A stretch of DNA of 64,000 nt, taken from assembly GCA_019973155.2 (NCBI GenBank), contig BPQB01000102.1, positions 39,718 through 103,717 of the forward strand, written 5' to 3'. The translations under genes and the position numbers were made by a program. The stretch comes from Phanerochaete sordida. Lineage: Eukaryota > Basidiomycota > Agaricomycetes > Polyporales > Phanerochaetaceae. Shown here piece after piece: positions 23,180-34,296 of the stretch. Position 1 is the first letter of the stretch, and every line of letters starts with the position of its first letter. The notes under the pieces were generated by a model, which did no database searches, was not told the DNA's origin, and worked only from the letters and a program-made list of their open reading frames with translations.

Positions 23180-26100
23180 TCAGACCCGGAAATCGAACAC
23201 AACGTGGCCCCAGTCCTGGCCGTTTTGGATCAGGATCCCGCGCACCTCGGCGCTGTCCAGCTCCAAGCCGAGTTCGAACTCTACGCGTGCGGTCAGCACC
23301 CGCGCCACGACACGCAAAGAGAGCCACGGCCGTACCGGTGTAGAACCCGCTCGCGCTGGGCTGCTGGGCGTTCTGCTGGAAGCTCGGAAGCACGCTCAGG
23401 TCGACGGTCCAGTCGCACAGCTTCTCCGTCTCGCCCTGGATCATGAGACATCGAAGAACCCGTTAGCACTCCGAGGTCGTCGAGCCGCCCGGGCACGTAC
23501 CTCGTCAGTGTAGCGCATGATCGTATCGCTATCCGCGGTGTACAGCGTGGCAACGAACATGCGGTCTGTCAGCGATGCGCCGCCAGGGCAGAACAAGTCA
23601 GGGATCACGATCGGAATTACGGCTTCGTGGCACCGCTGCGATCGAGGACATAACGCACGCACCCTGACTGTTCTGCGAGAATTTGCTTGACATCGGAGAT
23701 ACGTCAGCGGGCGTCCCAGCCGCAGGCCCCTGCAGGCCGCGCTGTGTATGGAAGTGCTTACCAAAACTTGTGCTTCACGCGCTGTCTGCCCGGGCATCAA
23801 AACCGCAGTCAGGCCAGATAGGGCGGAAACGCTCACCCCTTCCTGAGAATCGCACCCTTTACAACGAGGAACTGCAGCCTGTGATACGCCGCGACATGAG
23901 TCGAGCTAAGGATGAGACTAGACTGTTCTCGTACCGATTTTCACATATGTCTACCCCCGCGTCGTTCGTGCGGATATACGCAGGCCTTTTCAGGTGGTCT
24001 TCTGGCTCAGCTGGCAGTTTCACCTACAGCGGCGTCGGCGGCGCACGTCAGCTTACGAGACAAGGGGCGAGGCATAGCGAGACGCCAGAAAATTCGGGGG
24101 ACTCGATGGACAGCACCAGGAACGGCACGGCATCGCGACGGCAGCGGAAGGAAACCAGGCAACTGCGCAATTGTACGTACCTTCATCATATATGAATGTG
24201 GCGAGATCACGCTGGACACAAGCGGGCGGCGAGCTAGCCCATACTGTGCCGCGCCGCGCAGGGTGGCGGTGTCACAGTCCGGTGGCCGCGAGATGGTATT
24301 GATACGCGCGCCAAATCGTTCCTATGGTCTTAGGTCAGTATTGGTTATTGTGGGGTATCGTCTGGTGCGTACCTTGACCTTTGCGTACAAGTATTGGCTT
24401 CCTGATGAGAAATAGCATGTCAGAGATGCGGTTGTCATAGGAAAGCGCAGCGTCCTAGGATGCAGAGCGCAAATCGGACAACGTAGCAAGTAGTGCTACT
24501 TACCGCTGAATCCACCGACGAGAAGCAGCGCATGGAGGGGCTGGTCGATCTTCTTCGTCTGCTCCTCGATCAGGTCCAGGACCTGGGACAGAGCCAAGTC
24601 GGCAAGCGCATGACGAATCGAGATTGGCCGGGCGAGATCCACCAGTCCGGGGACGGCGTCATCGCGTCGAGATTGGTGTCCCGAGATGCAGAGCGACGAG
24701 ATGAAGATCCAGCACAGGGACAGCACAGGAACAATTCATTCGAGGTCCGCGCACATTCGGGGTTGGATTGTGTCGTGCGTCGTGAGATCGTGACGGCGTC
24801 GAGATCCCGGCGGAGGGATCGAGATGGCGTTCGTAGTGCACAGCAAAGCGTGCCGCGATTCCGTAAGGTGGATGTGTGCGAATTTGAGTCGTAATAGGAT
24901 ACAGATGAAGCCAGAAGATGGTTAGCGCTTTGCCAAGGCCCAGAGAATATTCGAAACATACCTGCTGGACAACGGGATCGAACACCTCCCGCCGAAGGAG
25001 AACGCCGGGTATAGCGAGGTCGCCATGTACTAGGCCGACAGATGGGTCGTGAGGGTCTTCAGGGTTGAAGCACGTGAAGTAGAACATCTTGTCTGTGGAA
25101 GGAATAGCACGAAACTTAGCGGTCATTATTTACCCGTCCGGGCCACCGCACTCACCGTCATCCTCGTCTCCGTTGTACGCCATCTTCGTCGTCTCGGAGA
25201 ACGTGTGCATGAAATACGCCAGTGACGCGGCTGCAAGTGCGCAGCGTCAGTACAGCTGTCTCCCGTTCGGCACCGGAGGAAGCTCACCGTCGAGATGCGC
25301 CGGGTGATTCTCGAGCAGGGTGCGCACGAGCTCGCGGAAGCGGAGGTCGAGGAAGAGCGAGCCGCAGTTCGCGCCCGAGCGTGCACACATCTCCGCGATC
25401 TCAAGACTCGAGAGGAGCCCGATGACCTTGTATACGGCGAGATCCTGGCGCAGGACGTGGTCAGCATGCCGCTCGGCGGGGCCCGACTCCGCAATTCGCG
25501 CCCGAAGAGGCTAGAAAGGATACGCACGACTGTACCACCACCGGCGTCGCAGATCATGAAGTGCTGGCTCGGCCGCAGCTTGTGCAGGTCCGTAAGACTA
25601 GCGCAGTGCACCGCGGCGGCCTCGGGCTCGCTGGTTGCCGTCAGTACGCACTAGCAGGGTAGTACAAATAGGCAACTCACGTAATGATCCTGAGGCGGTC
25701 GCGCCAGTTCGTGTCTCCGGCACGGGAGGAATGGACGAGACCCGCGTGAATCGCGGCGTCGCGCATCATCTGGCAGCCGCGCGCGTCCCAGGCAGCAGGA
25801 ACTGTAAGCCAAACATCCGCCGCGTCTATGCGGAAGTTAAGTGCGCCGAAGGCTGGTGTGAGATCGCAGCAGCTCACCAAGATCCGCCACAACACCGATT
25901 TCGCGAGTGATCTGCTGCTTTGCGTATTCCCAAAGGCATAAAAGGAAGTCAATAATAAGGTCCAAAGCTTGTTTGCCAGGCTAAACAACGCGTGAGCGTG
26001 CTGCTATGCCAGGATGAAGAGGACTACCGCACAGGGAGAGCAGGCAGACGCGGGTCGACAGCGCCTTCATCACGCAGGGCATGTGGTTCTAGGAATAGTT

Positions 26101-26923
26101 TGAACCTGTAGTCAAGGTGAGCCTATATGCATTAGATCGCAGTACTTCGAACGTGGAGACGTACCATTCACACTTTGTAGCACCTGGTTGCGGGCTGGCT
26201 TGCTTCGCCTGCAGCCCCCAAGCAGCGACCTGTCCATGCTCGTCATACAGAAGGCACGTTGGGATCTTCCTGAACGTTTCGAAGGAGCCTGGCCAGTTCA
26301 GGATCTGCTGGACCTTGCCGTTTGCAATACGCGACGATCCGTATGCCTACGGTTCTGGGCGTCAGCTGCAGGCAGATGTATACAAGTGGAGCAGCACGCA
26401 CCACGCCAGAGAATGTGGTACCTTCACCGCCTACATGAGTAATTTCCTATGCCACGAGGCTTGGGCACGCACCAAAATCAATGGCGACGGACAGCTTCCC
26501 TTCGTCGGCAGGTGGGGGCGAGAACGCTTGCTGCATCGGAGGAGAGGCAGTCCGCCGTCCGGATACCGTCATTCCGTTGCTTCCTCCAGCGTAGACCGCA
26601 GCGGGGTGAGCGAGCATCGACATATGGCCATTTGAGAACGGGCTCGCGCTGTGCGGCGGGGGCGACGGGGAGTTGGTAGGAGAGAACCCCGGCGAGCCGT
26701 ACTGGCCAAACTGCTGGCTGAACGCCTGCATGGCGTTTGCCTGGTCAAAGTGCAGCACGGGCGACGGCGTCGCGAGGCTCGGGGTACCGAGGGTCTTCTC
26801 CTGCCATTCGAGGACGCTCTGCGCGCTGGGCTGCTGGTTGACGGGCCCGCCTGCGGTGAACGGGTGGACTCTGTTGCCTTCCTCCGGAACTGGCTTCTCG
26901 ATGGGGTCGCCGCAACAGCCCAT
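23180..26923 (-). CDS. Hsp70-superfamily ATPase of the fungal HSPA12-like group, with an MGCC N-terminus
   Basis: A many-exon gene. The start MGCCGDPIEKPVPEEG is followed by a long Pro/Ser/Gln-rich low-complexity region and then the actin/Hsp70-type ATPase fold: VAIDFG and TTFSGVAYG (phosphate 1, near 26400-26480), DVWLTVPAAWDARGCQMMRD, a linker to HFMICDAGGGTVDLAVYK (phosphate 2, near 25540), and LLLVGGFSG (adenosine motif, near 24500), then RPPDCDTATLRGAAQYGL. No classical substrate-binding domain or EEVD end is seen; it ends WGHVVFDFRV. This pattern fits the diverged Hsp70-like proteins expanded in basidiomycetes. MGCC is a classic site for N-myristoylation (Gly2) plus palmitoylation (Cys3/Cys4), suggesting membrane attachment. 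Exon borders in the 23.5-23.9 kb part are uncertain. Confidence 0.8.
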
Positions 26924-27980
26924 TGATGTAGATAGCGTGGAATGTCGGGGTCGTGGTGGTGCGAGGGCAAGCTGGGCTCCGTGTGTTGGTCCAGACAGCG
27001 AGGACACGGCTGTCAATGTTGCTCTGACCAAGGTTCCTTGGTTGGCGGCATCGTGAACACTGCCAAAGGCGTCTAGGGCGGCGGTGCCTCGCACAGGGCT
27101 CCCGCATCACGGCACCATTCCCATTCAGGCGTGATCCATCACCGCAGGTCAATCAGGCCTCGCCTATGTACAGGATGTACTTGGAGGAGAACAGCAAGTG
27201 GGCTGCCAGTGCGGGCCCACCGGGTCAAGGGTGTATTCAAGGCTGTGGTGAAGGTCAAGGGGACTGAGTCCAAACGAGAAGTGGTCAGATGCGTGTCGGA
27301 CGTGGAAGAAGAGGGGACAGCGTGAATGCTGATGGTGCGGTATTCGTTCGAGCACTGGTTCATCGCGCTGTGAAAGAATCGACTGGAAATGCCCCGGAGA
27401 CGGAAGCCTCCTCGACGTCGGCCTGCGAGAGACGAAGACGCGACGGCGGCACACGCGACGCGACATGGCTGGCGCTTGAGGTAGCTTACATAAGCTTCCC
27501 TAGCGCCGCACAGGTAGGTGGGCCTCATGCATTGCAGAGTAGAATTGTCCAGCTTGCACGCTTTAGCATGTACGCTATGAATACAAACGGTCATAAGACG
27601 CGAGAAATACGGAACATCTCGAGTCGCGTCTTGAAAATCAGGCAAAGCCAGCGATAGGCGAAAAGCTCGCACCGACCCGCGTTTCTGCCGCTGACAGGAA
27701 GGGGTGGTAGTGAGGCCATTGTGTCAAAAACGAACTAACCTTCGCCACCGTCCACGCGCTCGCACACGCCACACCTGATGCCCTGTGCCCATCTGCTATG
27801 TTGTCTCCGCAAGATGCCAGCACTTTGAATCACCGATAGCTGCGAGCCCGCGCCTCCGCGGGCATCTCTCCAGCGAAGGTTCGTGCGATTCCAGAGTCGG
27901 GTTGTGCCCACGACGGCTGCGCAAAGCACCGGGCCAGGTGGCAGCACACCGTGAATGTCGGGGCCAGTCGCAGGTCCCAT
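26924..27980. other. Intergenic, upstream of the Hsp70-like gene
   Basis: Contains the promoter and probable 5' UTR of the Hsp70-like gene. An in-frame upstream extension to 27094 exists, but the MGCC start is preferred. Nothing else is recognised. Confidence 0.45.
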
Positions 27981-28010
27981 CAGGACCCATGACAATTGGG
28001 GGAGAGGCCT

Positions 28011-28157
28011 GAGGAAAATCCGTACCTATTTGACCCTTTTGGACCCCCAGGATTGAGGACAATCCGTACCTAGAACCATGGTTTGGGCTGTGGAGGCCTG
28101 AGGAATGTCCGTACCCGCGTGAGCGGCCGCTCCGGAGGCCTGAGGGTCGTCCGTACC
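28011..28157 (+). repeat. Left cluster of TCCGTACC repeats (four copies)
   Basis: Copies at 28011-28026, 28055-28070, 28100-28115 and 28142-28157, each GAGG, four bases, TCCGTACC, spaced 42-45 bp. Confidence 0.7.
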
Positions 28158-28753
28158 GGCGATTTTGGGCATAAGTCTGCGCGGCTTCGATGACTTCTCT
28201 GGACCTCTTCCGGCAATTTTGCACACGGAAACTGATGATTTGACATGCGACCCTTGTCCGATTTGGCACTTAAACGGCAAGATCATCTATGTTTGGGCTA
28301 CTCTACGACGACTTCGAATATCGCTGGCACGTAGCCCATAGGTAATCTTCGCATTTGGTGCGTCGGTATTTGTGGCACTCCTCAGACCTTGTGAGCTACG
28401 CCTGAAAATATTCGTTGCCTACTGCAGGACGCAGCCGAAGAGACGGCGCTGTGTAGCTCATGTGCGCCGAAACCTGTTGAACTTGCAGTATCAAGATTTT
28501 GAAGCATCCTGCTTCACAGGCAGTGAATAAACTAGGGCCTACTGTTAGGGTCAAGAGACACGGACGCTGACCTGGCTCGAGATATCCTCTTGCACGCGGC
28601 CCACCTCGAAAGCGCTGCGAGGGCAGCAACTTGTAGCGACGAAAACACTTGTCAGACACTCGCGCAATGCTGACACGGCATCGGAGAACGTACGTAATGC
28701 GCTAATATGTTGCAAACATAACAGAAATAGCAGCCTAAACGCGGGGAAGGCCT

Positions 28754-28846
28754 GATCTACGTCCGTACCCAAACCCGGCCGTCAGGCCGGGGCCGGAGGA
28801 AAATCCGTACCTTTTGGGTCCCAGAGGCCAAAATTTTGTCCGTACC
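28754..28846 (+). repeat. Right cluster of TCCGTACC repeats (three copies)
   Basis: Copies at 28754-28769, 28796-28811 and 28831-28846 in the same orientation as the left cluster. Only the middle one keeps the full GAGG start. Confidence 0.65.
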
Positions 28847-28906
28847 TAATCGACGACTCCGGCAAAAGTTGTCATCAAGCCTCCCCCCCAATTGTCACGG
28901 GTCCTG

Positions 28907-29854
28907 TCCCATCGCACATCATGCATCATGCACGCGGGCCTGTACCTCGCCGAACCATGACAGAACCTTGCATTTTGGGTGCTCGGGCTCGGTACGATTG
29001 AATCGCATGCCGTCGGCCCCGGTGCACAAGACCGACGCAGATCGTGTTAGAAAGCACAGCGCACCGTCGTTCAGTTTGGACAGGGGCAAGCAAAGCGTGG
29101 GCCGCTGAAGGTATGTCGCAAGCGCCATGACTGCACAGGCATCCGCTTCGGGGCAGGCTTCTCGACCTAGAGCATGCTGAGCGTTGCATCCCAACGGTGC
29201 CTGCCGAACGTGATTGTATTTGCACGTATCCTCAGGGACCAGGGGTCGTAACGCGAAGCTGTACTCACGGACCGTTCATGAGGGCGGCACCGTGGCCGTC
29301 CACGGTCTAAACTGGACTGCTGCCGACGTATTTGTAGCGTGAGACGCAGCGCAGCGGCTACAATGGCCGACGATGGCTCATCATGTCTATGTTCAGATCG
29401 TGCGATGAGACAATGCGGCAATGGGCGAGAGAGACGTGAAGATATCCATCCATCTGGGTTGCGGGCACGTGCTGCCGGTTCTCTATTGCGTGGTTCTTCT
29501 CCCGCGAAGCTCGCCTCTCGAAAGTGAGTCGCGGAAGGAAGGGGTCCACCTGGAAAGTACCGGACGACAAGACGTCACGGGCCGCGCAGCCCACGATCGC
29601 GGGGGACGGCATCGAGGGCGTACATACTTGCAGGACGGTGTCATTGAGTTCGAGTTCCCAGGGGCGCGTGCAACGGCTTGCATCAGGGGTGGTCAGGATT
29701 GACGTCCGGTGGTCGGAGGAAGGGAGGCGAAAGCGTGCAGGCGTACAGCCCCGGCTATGGGATGTTATCATGCACAATCGTGGCTGGTGGGACGTCAGCA
29801 CGGGCTGCTCGGGAAGGATGCGGCAAGGACGCACGGCTGCTTGCGGTATGAGCA
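28907..29854. other. Intergenic stretch, no gene recognised
   Basis: Open frames of 60-230 codons occur on both strands but show no motif or exon pattern I can support. Confidence 0.4.
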
Positions 29855-30238
29855 CTACCAGATGCCGAAGAACACCTTCCACCACGGCCGCGCGATTCCC
29901 TGCGCGCTCTTCTCGTAGCCCTCGCCGAGGCGCGCGTAGTACTGGGGCATCGACGCCGGCTTCATGGTCTTGTCCGAAAGGGGGTACTGGGCGCAATGTA
30001 CAGTCAGCAAGGCTGCATCTATACGAGAACGAACGCGTGAACGCGGAAAACAGCATACCTTTCGCGCACTCTCGTTCTCAAGCAACGAACGCGCGGCACG
30101 GACGGCGTGCGGAGTAAGCTGGGGGTGGTCGGCAAGCGACTTGAGGAAGGTGCCGAGCTGGAGGTGTGGACGGAAGGGGTCCACGGGCCACTGGGAGGCG
30201 ATGCGGTGCAGCTGCTGGGACAGTTTTGGGGACGCCAT
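29855..30238 (-). CDS. CBP6/UQCC2-like mitochondrial complex III assembly factor
   Basis: Two exons (30238-30059 and 29986-29855) joined by a GTATGC...CCCAG intron give about 104 residues. The N-terminal part MASPKLSQQLHRIASQWPVD and the C-terminal part YPLSDKTMKPASMPQYYARL followed by RPWWKVFFGIW fit fungal Cbp6-type proteins, which partner Cbp3 at the mitochondrial ribosome to support cytochrome b synthesis and complex III assembly. The resemblance is from remembered family features (a WP-D start; YPLS-K-LKPAS near the end; a WW near the C-terminus), so the family call is good but not certain. It is transcribed away from NOC2, with a shared 230-bp promoter region. Confidence 0.6.
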   Translation of the reverse strand: MASPKLSQQLHRIASQWPVDPFRPHLQLGTFLKSLADHPQLTPHAVRAARSLLENESARKVCCFPRSRVRSRIDAALLTVHCAQYPLSDKTMKPASMPQYYARLGEGYEKSAQGIARPWWKVFFGIW

Positions 30239-30470
30239 GCTGGTTCGGACGCAAGACGCGCCCGCCTCGGAAAGGCAAACGGAGGCTTTAGATCCTAACA
30301 TGCACAAATAAGGGCGCATCACGGCGGGGCTAACAGGCGCGGAAAATCGAGATCCCAACTCGAGATTTTACCAAGCGCCCATTGCTCCAGAGCGAACGGC
30401 TTCACGTCCCGCCTGCCTCGCTTCCTCGTCTTTGTCACTTCCACGACACCTCCGACCCGCGACGCGAGAA
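30239..30470. promoter_or_regulatory. Shared divergent promoter of the CBP6-like gene and NOC2
   Basis: The 232 bp between the two divergently transcribed start codons hold both promoters. CT-rich stretches lie just upstream of the NOC2 ATG. No TATA box is obvious. Confidence 0.45.
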
Positions 30471-33059
30471 ATGGGAAAGAAGGCAACCAAGGCGACGCGC
30501 AAGTTTGCCGCGAGCGGACAGCTCAAGAAGCAAATTCAGCAGCGCCGTAAGGTCCAAGACTTCAAGCGCAAGGCCGAGCGCCGTAAGACGGGCAGCAGGA
30601 AGGGCAAGGAGCGCGAGGGCGCTGCACCTGCCGGTGATGAGAAGGAAGGTGATGATGAAGAGGTCGATGAGGCTAGCGGAAAGTAGGTCGCGTGCTCCTG
30701 AGCCCGTGATTTGTATACTAATGTGCTCCGCAGGTTCAAGGGAATGAGCGTGGATGACTTCCTCGGAGGCAGCTTCATGGAGGGTGATGACGATGACGAG
30801 GTATGTCATATTGCGCCTTGGATCTTGCCAATGCTGACCGCCCTACCTTAGGAAATGGCCGACGCCGCAGACAGCGACGAAGAGGACGAGGACGAAGACA
30901 AAGACGGCATAGACGACGACGAGTCCTTTGCTTCCATCGACGACCTCGATGGTGCGCCGTTGTATTGCTCTCTAATTGAACTTTTGCTCATCTTCCGCCG
31001 TTTGCAGACGACGAAGGTGCCGCTCACTTGCAGGAGCTCAGCAAGCTCGCAGAGAAAGACCCCGAGTTCTTCAAGTACCTGCAGGAGAATGACAAGGAGC
31101 TGCTCGACTTCGACCCGAGTGCCATGCAAGCAGACGACGAGGAGGATGAAGATGGTGCCGAGGAGGATGAGGACGAGGAGATGGTCAGTGTGCCAACGCT
31201 CACAAAGAATATCCTGCAGAAGTGGCAGAAGGCTATCCTCGAGGTACGTTTTGCTGGTACTTCGCAGACGAAGGCTTGGACACTGACTAGGATGTAGCAA
31301 CGGTCATTACGCGCTCTCAGGAAGCTGCTCATTGCGTTCCGGTCAGCGGTCCATATGAACGAAGAGGACCAGGTGGTCGCTTGGTCCATCGACGACTCTG
31401 CAGTTTACAACAAACTTATCACTACCGCGTTCAAGTACACGCCAGTCATTCTCGCGCACCACTGCCCCTACAAGACCCTTCCCGAAGGCAGATTGTATGC
31501 GCTCAAACATCTCATCTGTGCCCCCTTCCTGACGTTATGTTCACAGCAAGGGACCTACGCAGAATCACAAGTGGAAGACGTTGCAGAAGCTTATTCTGTC
31601 GTATTTCCACAATGTGATGCACCTTCTGTCCCAGCTCACGGACGATGATATTCTCGTGATGGCTCTCGAGGAGACAGCGAAGCTCGTTCCGTACGTGACG
31701 AGCAGCCGCAAGGCTGTCAAGGTGTATTTGAAGGTACGCTGTTCTTCCATGCTCCCGAACACTCCGCTTACTGACGTGACTCAGACATGTCTCGAGCTGT
31801 GGTCAACCGCCGAAGACAAGGTTCGAATTGCAGCATTCTTGTCCGTCCGAAAGCTTGCGTCGTCGACAGACACATCGCTGCTTGACATAGCCTTGAAGGT
31901 TTGTCCTCGTCTCATCTCTTTGCATCCACCCCCATTGACTATATGCGCATAGAACACCTACCTGACCCTCGTTCGTGCCTGCAAACAAACCAGCGCACAT
32001 ACCCTGCCGTCAATTAACTTGATGAAGAACTCGGCTTCCGAGCTCTACACTATCGACCATGCGACTTCATATCCTCACGCTTTCGGCTACATCCGCCAAC
32101 TTGCGATTCTTCTCCGCAACAGCATGAAGCAGATGACCAAGGAGTCGTACAAGCAGGTGTACAACTGGCAGTACGTCCACTGCGTCGACTTCTGGGCGAT
32201 CGTCCTCGCGCGGGCATGCGACCGTCAGAAGGAGCTGGAGCGTGGAGCTGAGAGCGAGCTGCGGCCGTTGATCTACCCCTTGGTCCAGGTGTCTCAGGGT
32301 GCCATCAAGTAGGTCGGCTCAATACCTCGATACTCATATACTCATCAACTTCTGCAAGGCTCATTCCCAACGCACGGTCCTACCCCTACCACCTCCACCT
32401 CTCCCGTTCGCTCCTCCACCTCTCTCAGCACACGCACACGTACATTCCGCTCGCGCCGACGCTCATCCCCATGGTCGTCGCGCCTCTGACCGGTTCGTTC
32501 GGCAAGGGCGGCTCGCTGCGCCCGCTGGACCTCGAGACGACGCTGCGCGCGCCGCAGCAGTACTTGCGCACGCGCGTGTACGGTGAGGGCGTCGTTGACG
32601 AGGCGTGCTTCGTGCTCGCAGAGTATCTCGCGAGCGCGCCCGTGCATGCGAGCGTCGCGTTCCCCGAGATCACCGTGCCCATACTCGCCGCGCTGCGGCA
32701 CGCGGTCAAGGCCGCGCACAAGCCCGCGAAGGGTGCGAAGGGCAAAGGCCGGGGCAAGGAGGCGGGCACCGTCAAGACGCTTGTCGACCGCGTCGAGGAG
32801 AGCGCGCGCTGGGTGGAGGAGCGGCGTCGCGGCGTCGCGTTCGCGCCTGGCAAGCTCGACGAGGTTCACCGCTGGGAGAGCAGCGTCAAGGTCGAGGAGA
32901 CGCCGCTTGGCAAGTTCGTGCGCGTGCAGCGGAAAGCGCGCGAGAAGAGGCGAAAGCTCATGGAGAAGGTGCGTGCTGGTGTTAACCCCGATGACAGCGT
33001 CAGCTGACCATCGTCTCTAGGCCCGGGATGGCGAGGGAGAGGTCCTCGACGAGGACTGA
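30471..33059 (+). CDS. NOC2: Nucleolar complex protein 2 (Noc2), 60S ribosome assembly
   Basis: About eight or nine exons. The N-terminus [20 protein letters not shown] is Lys/Arg-rich, followed by acidic runs ([16 protein letters not shown]) and [10 protein letters not shown]. The central Noc2 domain carries [96 protein letters not shown] and [17 protein letters not shown]. The end is [13 protein letters not shown], then a last short exon ending EVLDED at 33059. Noc2 pairs with Noc1 (90S/66S) and Noc3 (66S) to mature and export pre-60S particles. The first intron begins inside GGAAAG TAGGT, so a naive reading hits a TAG there. Intact. Confidence 0.93.
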
Positions 33060-33579
33060 TAGCCTCAGAAAAGACCACCTTTGGTCAAACTCGCTGGTGC
33101 ATTCTGGATGCACCTGTCATATCTCGCACGCATATTTATCACATATTGCACACTGCTGTCACCTCAATGCTACATCTTATTACCTGAGTCCACCCAGACA
33201 TTGTACACAACAATGCTGTCTGACAGCACAAAAATATTTCCTCGGCGTTCTGGAGGGCCTGCGACCAGAACAAATGGGTCTGTAGCCCTGCGCGCAATGT
33301 TGACCAGTATAATACGCCTTTCCACGACAGCGTGAAGTTTCTTGGTTTAGTGGTCGACATTCGCCAGGTCGACTCAGGACGCGCCTACATCACTCACAAC
33401 ACCTTTCACCTCGAACCCTCGAATATATAGGGCTTCATGCAATATTCAGAAGCGCAACGGTTGCTTCGTGAAGGCTTTCGTGAGTTCGACGGATAGAGAT
33501 ACACAGGAGAGCAACAGTTGTGAAACGAGCAGGCCATAGGCTGGGTGGTCGAGGAGCTAGAGAGGGCTCTATCTTTCAC
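33060..33579. other. Intergenic between NOC2 and tRNA-Pro
   Basis: 3' UTR of NOC2 and non-coding DNA. No gene seen. Confidence 0.45.
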
Positions 33580-33686
33580 GGCTCAGTGGTCTAGTAGTAT
33601 GATTCCTGCTTCGGGTGCTTTCAAACCCAGCTTCAGTCGGAGCTTGAAACTGCAGGAGGTCCCGGGTTCAATTCCCGGCTGAGCCC
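33580..33686 (+). tRNA. tRNA-Pro (anticodon CGG) with a 35-nt intron
   Basis: Acceptor strand GGCTCAG (33580-33586) pairs with CTGAGCC (33679-33685). The D-arm is GTGGTCTAGTAGTATGAT. Anticodon stem CCTGC/GCAGG holds loop TTCGGGT with anticodon CGG. The intron of about 35 nt follows the base after the anticodon, the normal nuclear position. T-arm CCGGGTTCAATTCCCGG is perfect, with B-box GGTTCAATTCC. Confidence 0.92.
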
Positions 33687-33698
33687 TTTCTTTTACCT
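33687..33698 (+). terminator. Pol III terminator of tRNA-Pro
   Basis: A T-rich run (TTTCTTTTACC) directly after the tRNA 3' end. Confidence 0.6.
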
Positions 33699-34296
33699 TT
33701 TGTTCCTCGGCTCACTGTGTACAGTAAGTCTTGCGTAGGCTCGTGAGCCAGCCTTTTAATTTTTGGAAGAGACGATTCCGTCGCTCGTATACATGTGGGG
33801 GGCCCAGTAGGGAGTGCCCTCGGAGTTTAAATCTGTTTGGCAGGGGAAGGCAACACTGCGGGACCAGTGCGGGTAGTGACGAAACTCATGCTCACTCTGA
33901 AAATCGCAAATAAATCGGAGAGCATTGTGGTGCAATCATTGGTTCCGTCCAGAGTATTTTCATGACCACTGAGCAAGATGTGAGTAATAGGCGGCGGGGT
34001 CAGGTCCCCCCTTACGTCCTGGCCTCAGTCCTGCGCGGTGCGAATGTGATAACTTGTCATACACTCCGTCTGTGTGGGTGATTTACCCTGGGGCCTGTCT
34101 CCTGGTGCTAGAGATCTGCCCCACAAACTGACCCGGTGAATGCCCGGGTCAATCAGGTATCCATATTGTAGTAAGCTCGGCTTTCGCAAAATTCTGGAAC
34201 ATGGGGATCATTCAACCTTGGTGGAGAATGAGGTCAAGAGATCGAGTTTGCCCCGAGGATCTATGTTACACTTGTTTCGTCCCGCTCTGGTAAACA
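33699..34296. other. Intergenic between tRNA-Pro and the otubain gene
   Basis: No gene is seen. Includes the 3' UTR of the otubain gene on the right. Confidence 0.45.

Larger units (their letters stand above)
27981..28906. mobile_element. Inverted-repeat element carrying TCCGTACC boxes
   Basis: The ends 27981-28009 and 28879-28906 are imperfect inverted repeats, core GGACCC(A/G)TGACAATTGGG. Inside, near both ends, an approximately 24-bp unit (GGAGGCCTGAGG, 4 variable bases, TCCGTACC) recurs with the same orientation. TCCGTACC ends are at 28026, 28070, 28115, 28157, 28769, 28811 and 28846, at 35-45 bp spacing within each cluster. The middle 600 bp codes for nothing I recognise. It may be a non-autonomous DNA transposon. 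Confidence 0.5.

Noticed and set aside
27981..28906. TCCGTACC repeats considered as a CRISPR array
   Set aside because: Eukaryotic context, imperfect repeats, two separate clusters inside inverted ends, and no cas genes.
29358..30056. 232-codon minus-strand frame
   Set aside because: It overlaps the CBP6-like exons and intron in another frame and shows no family motif.
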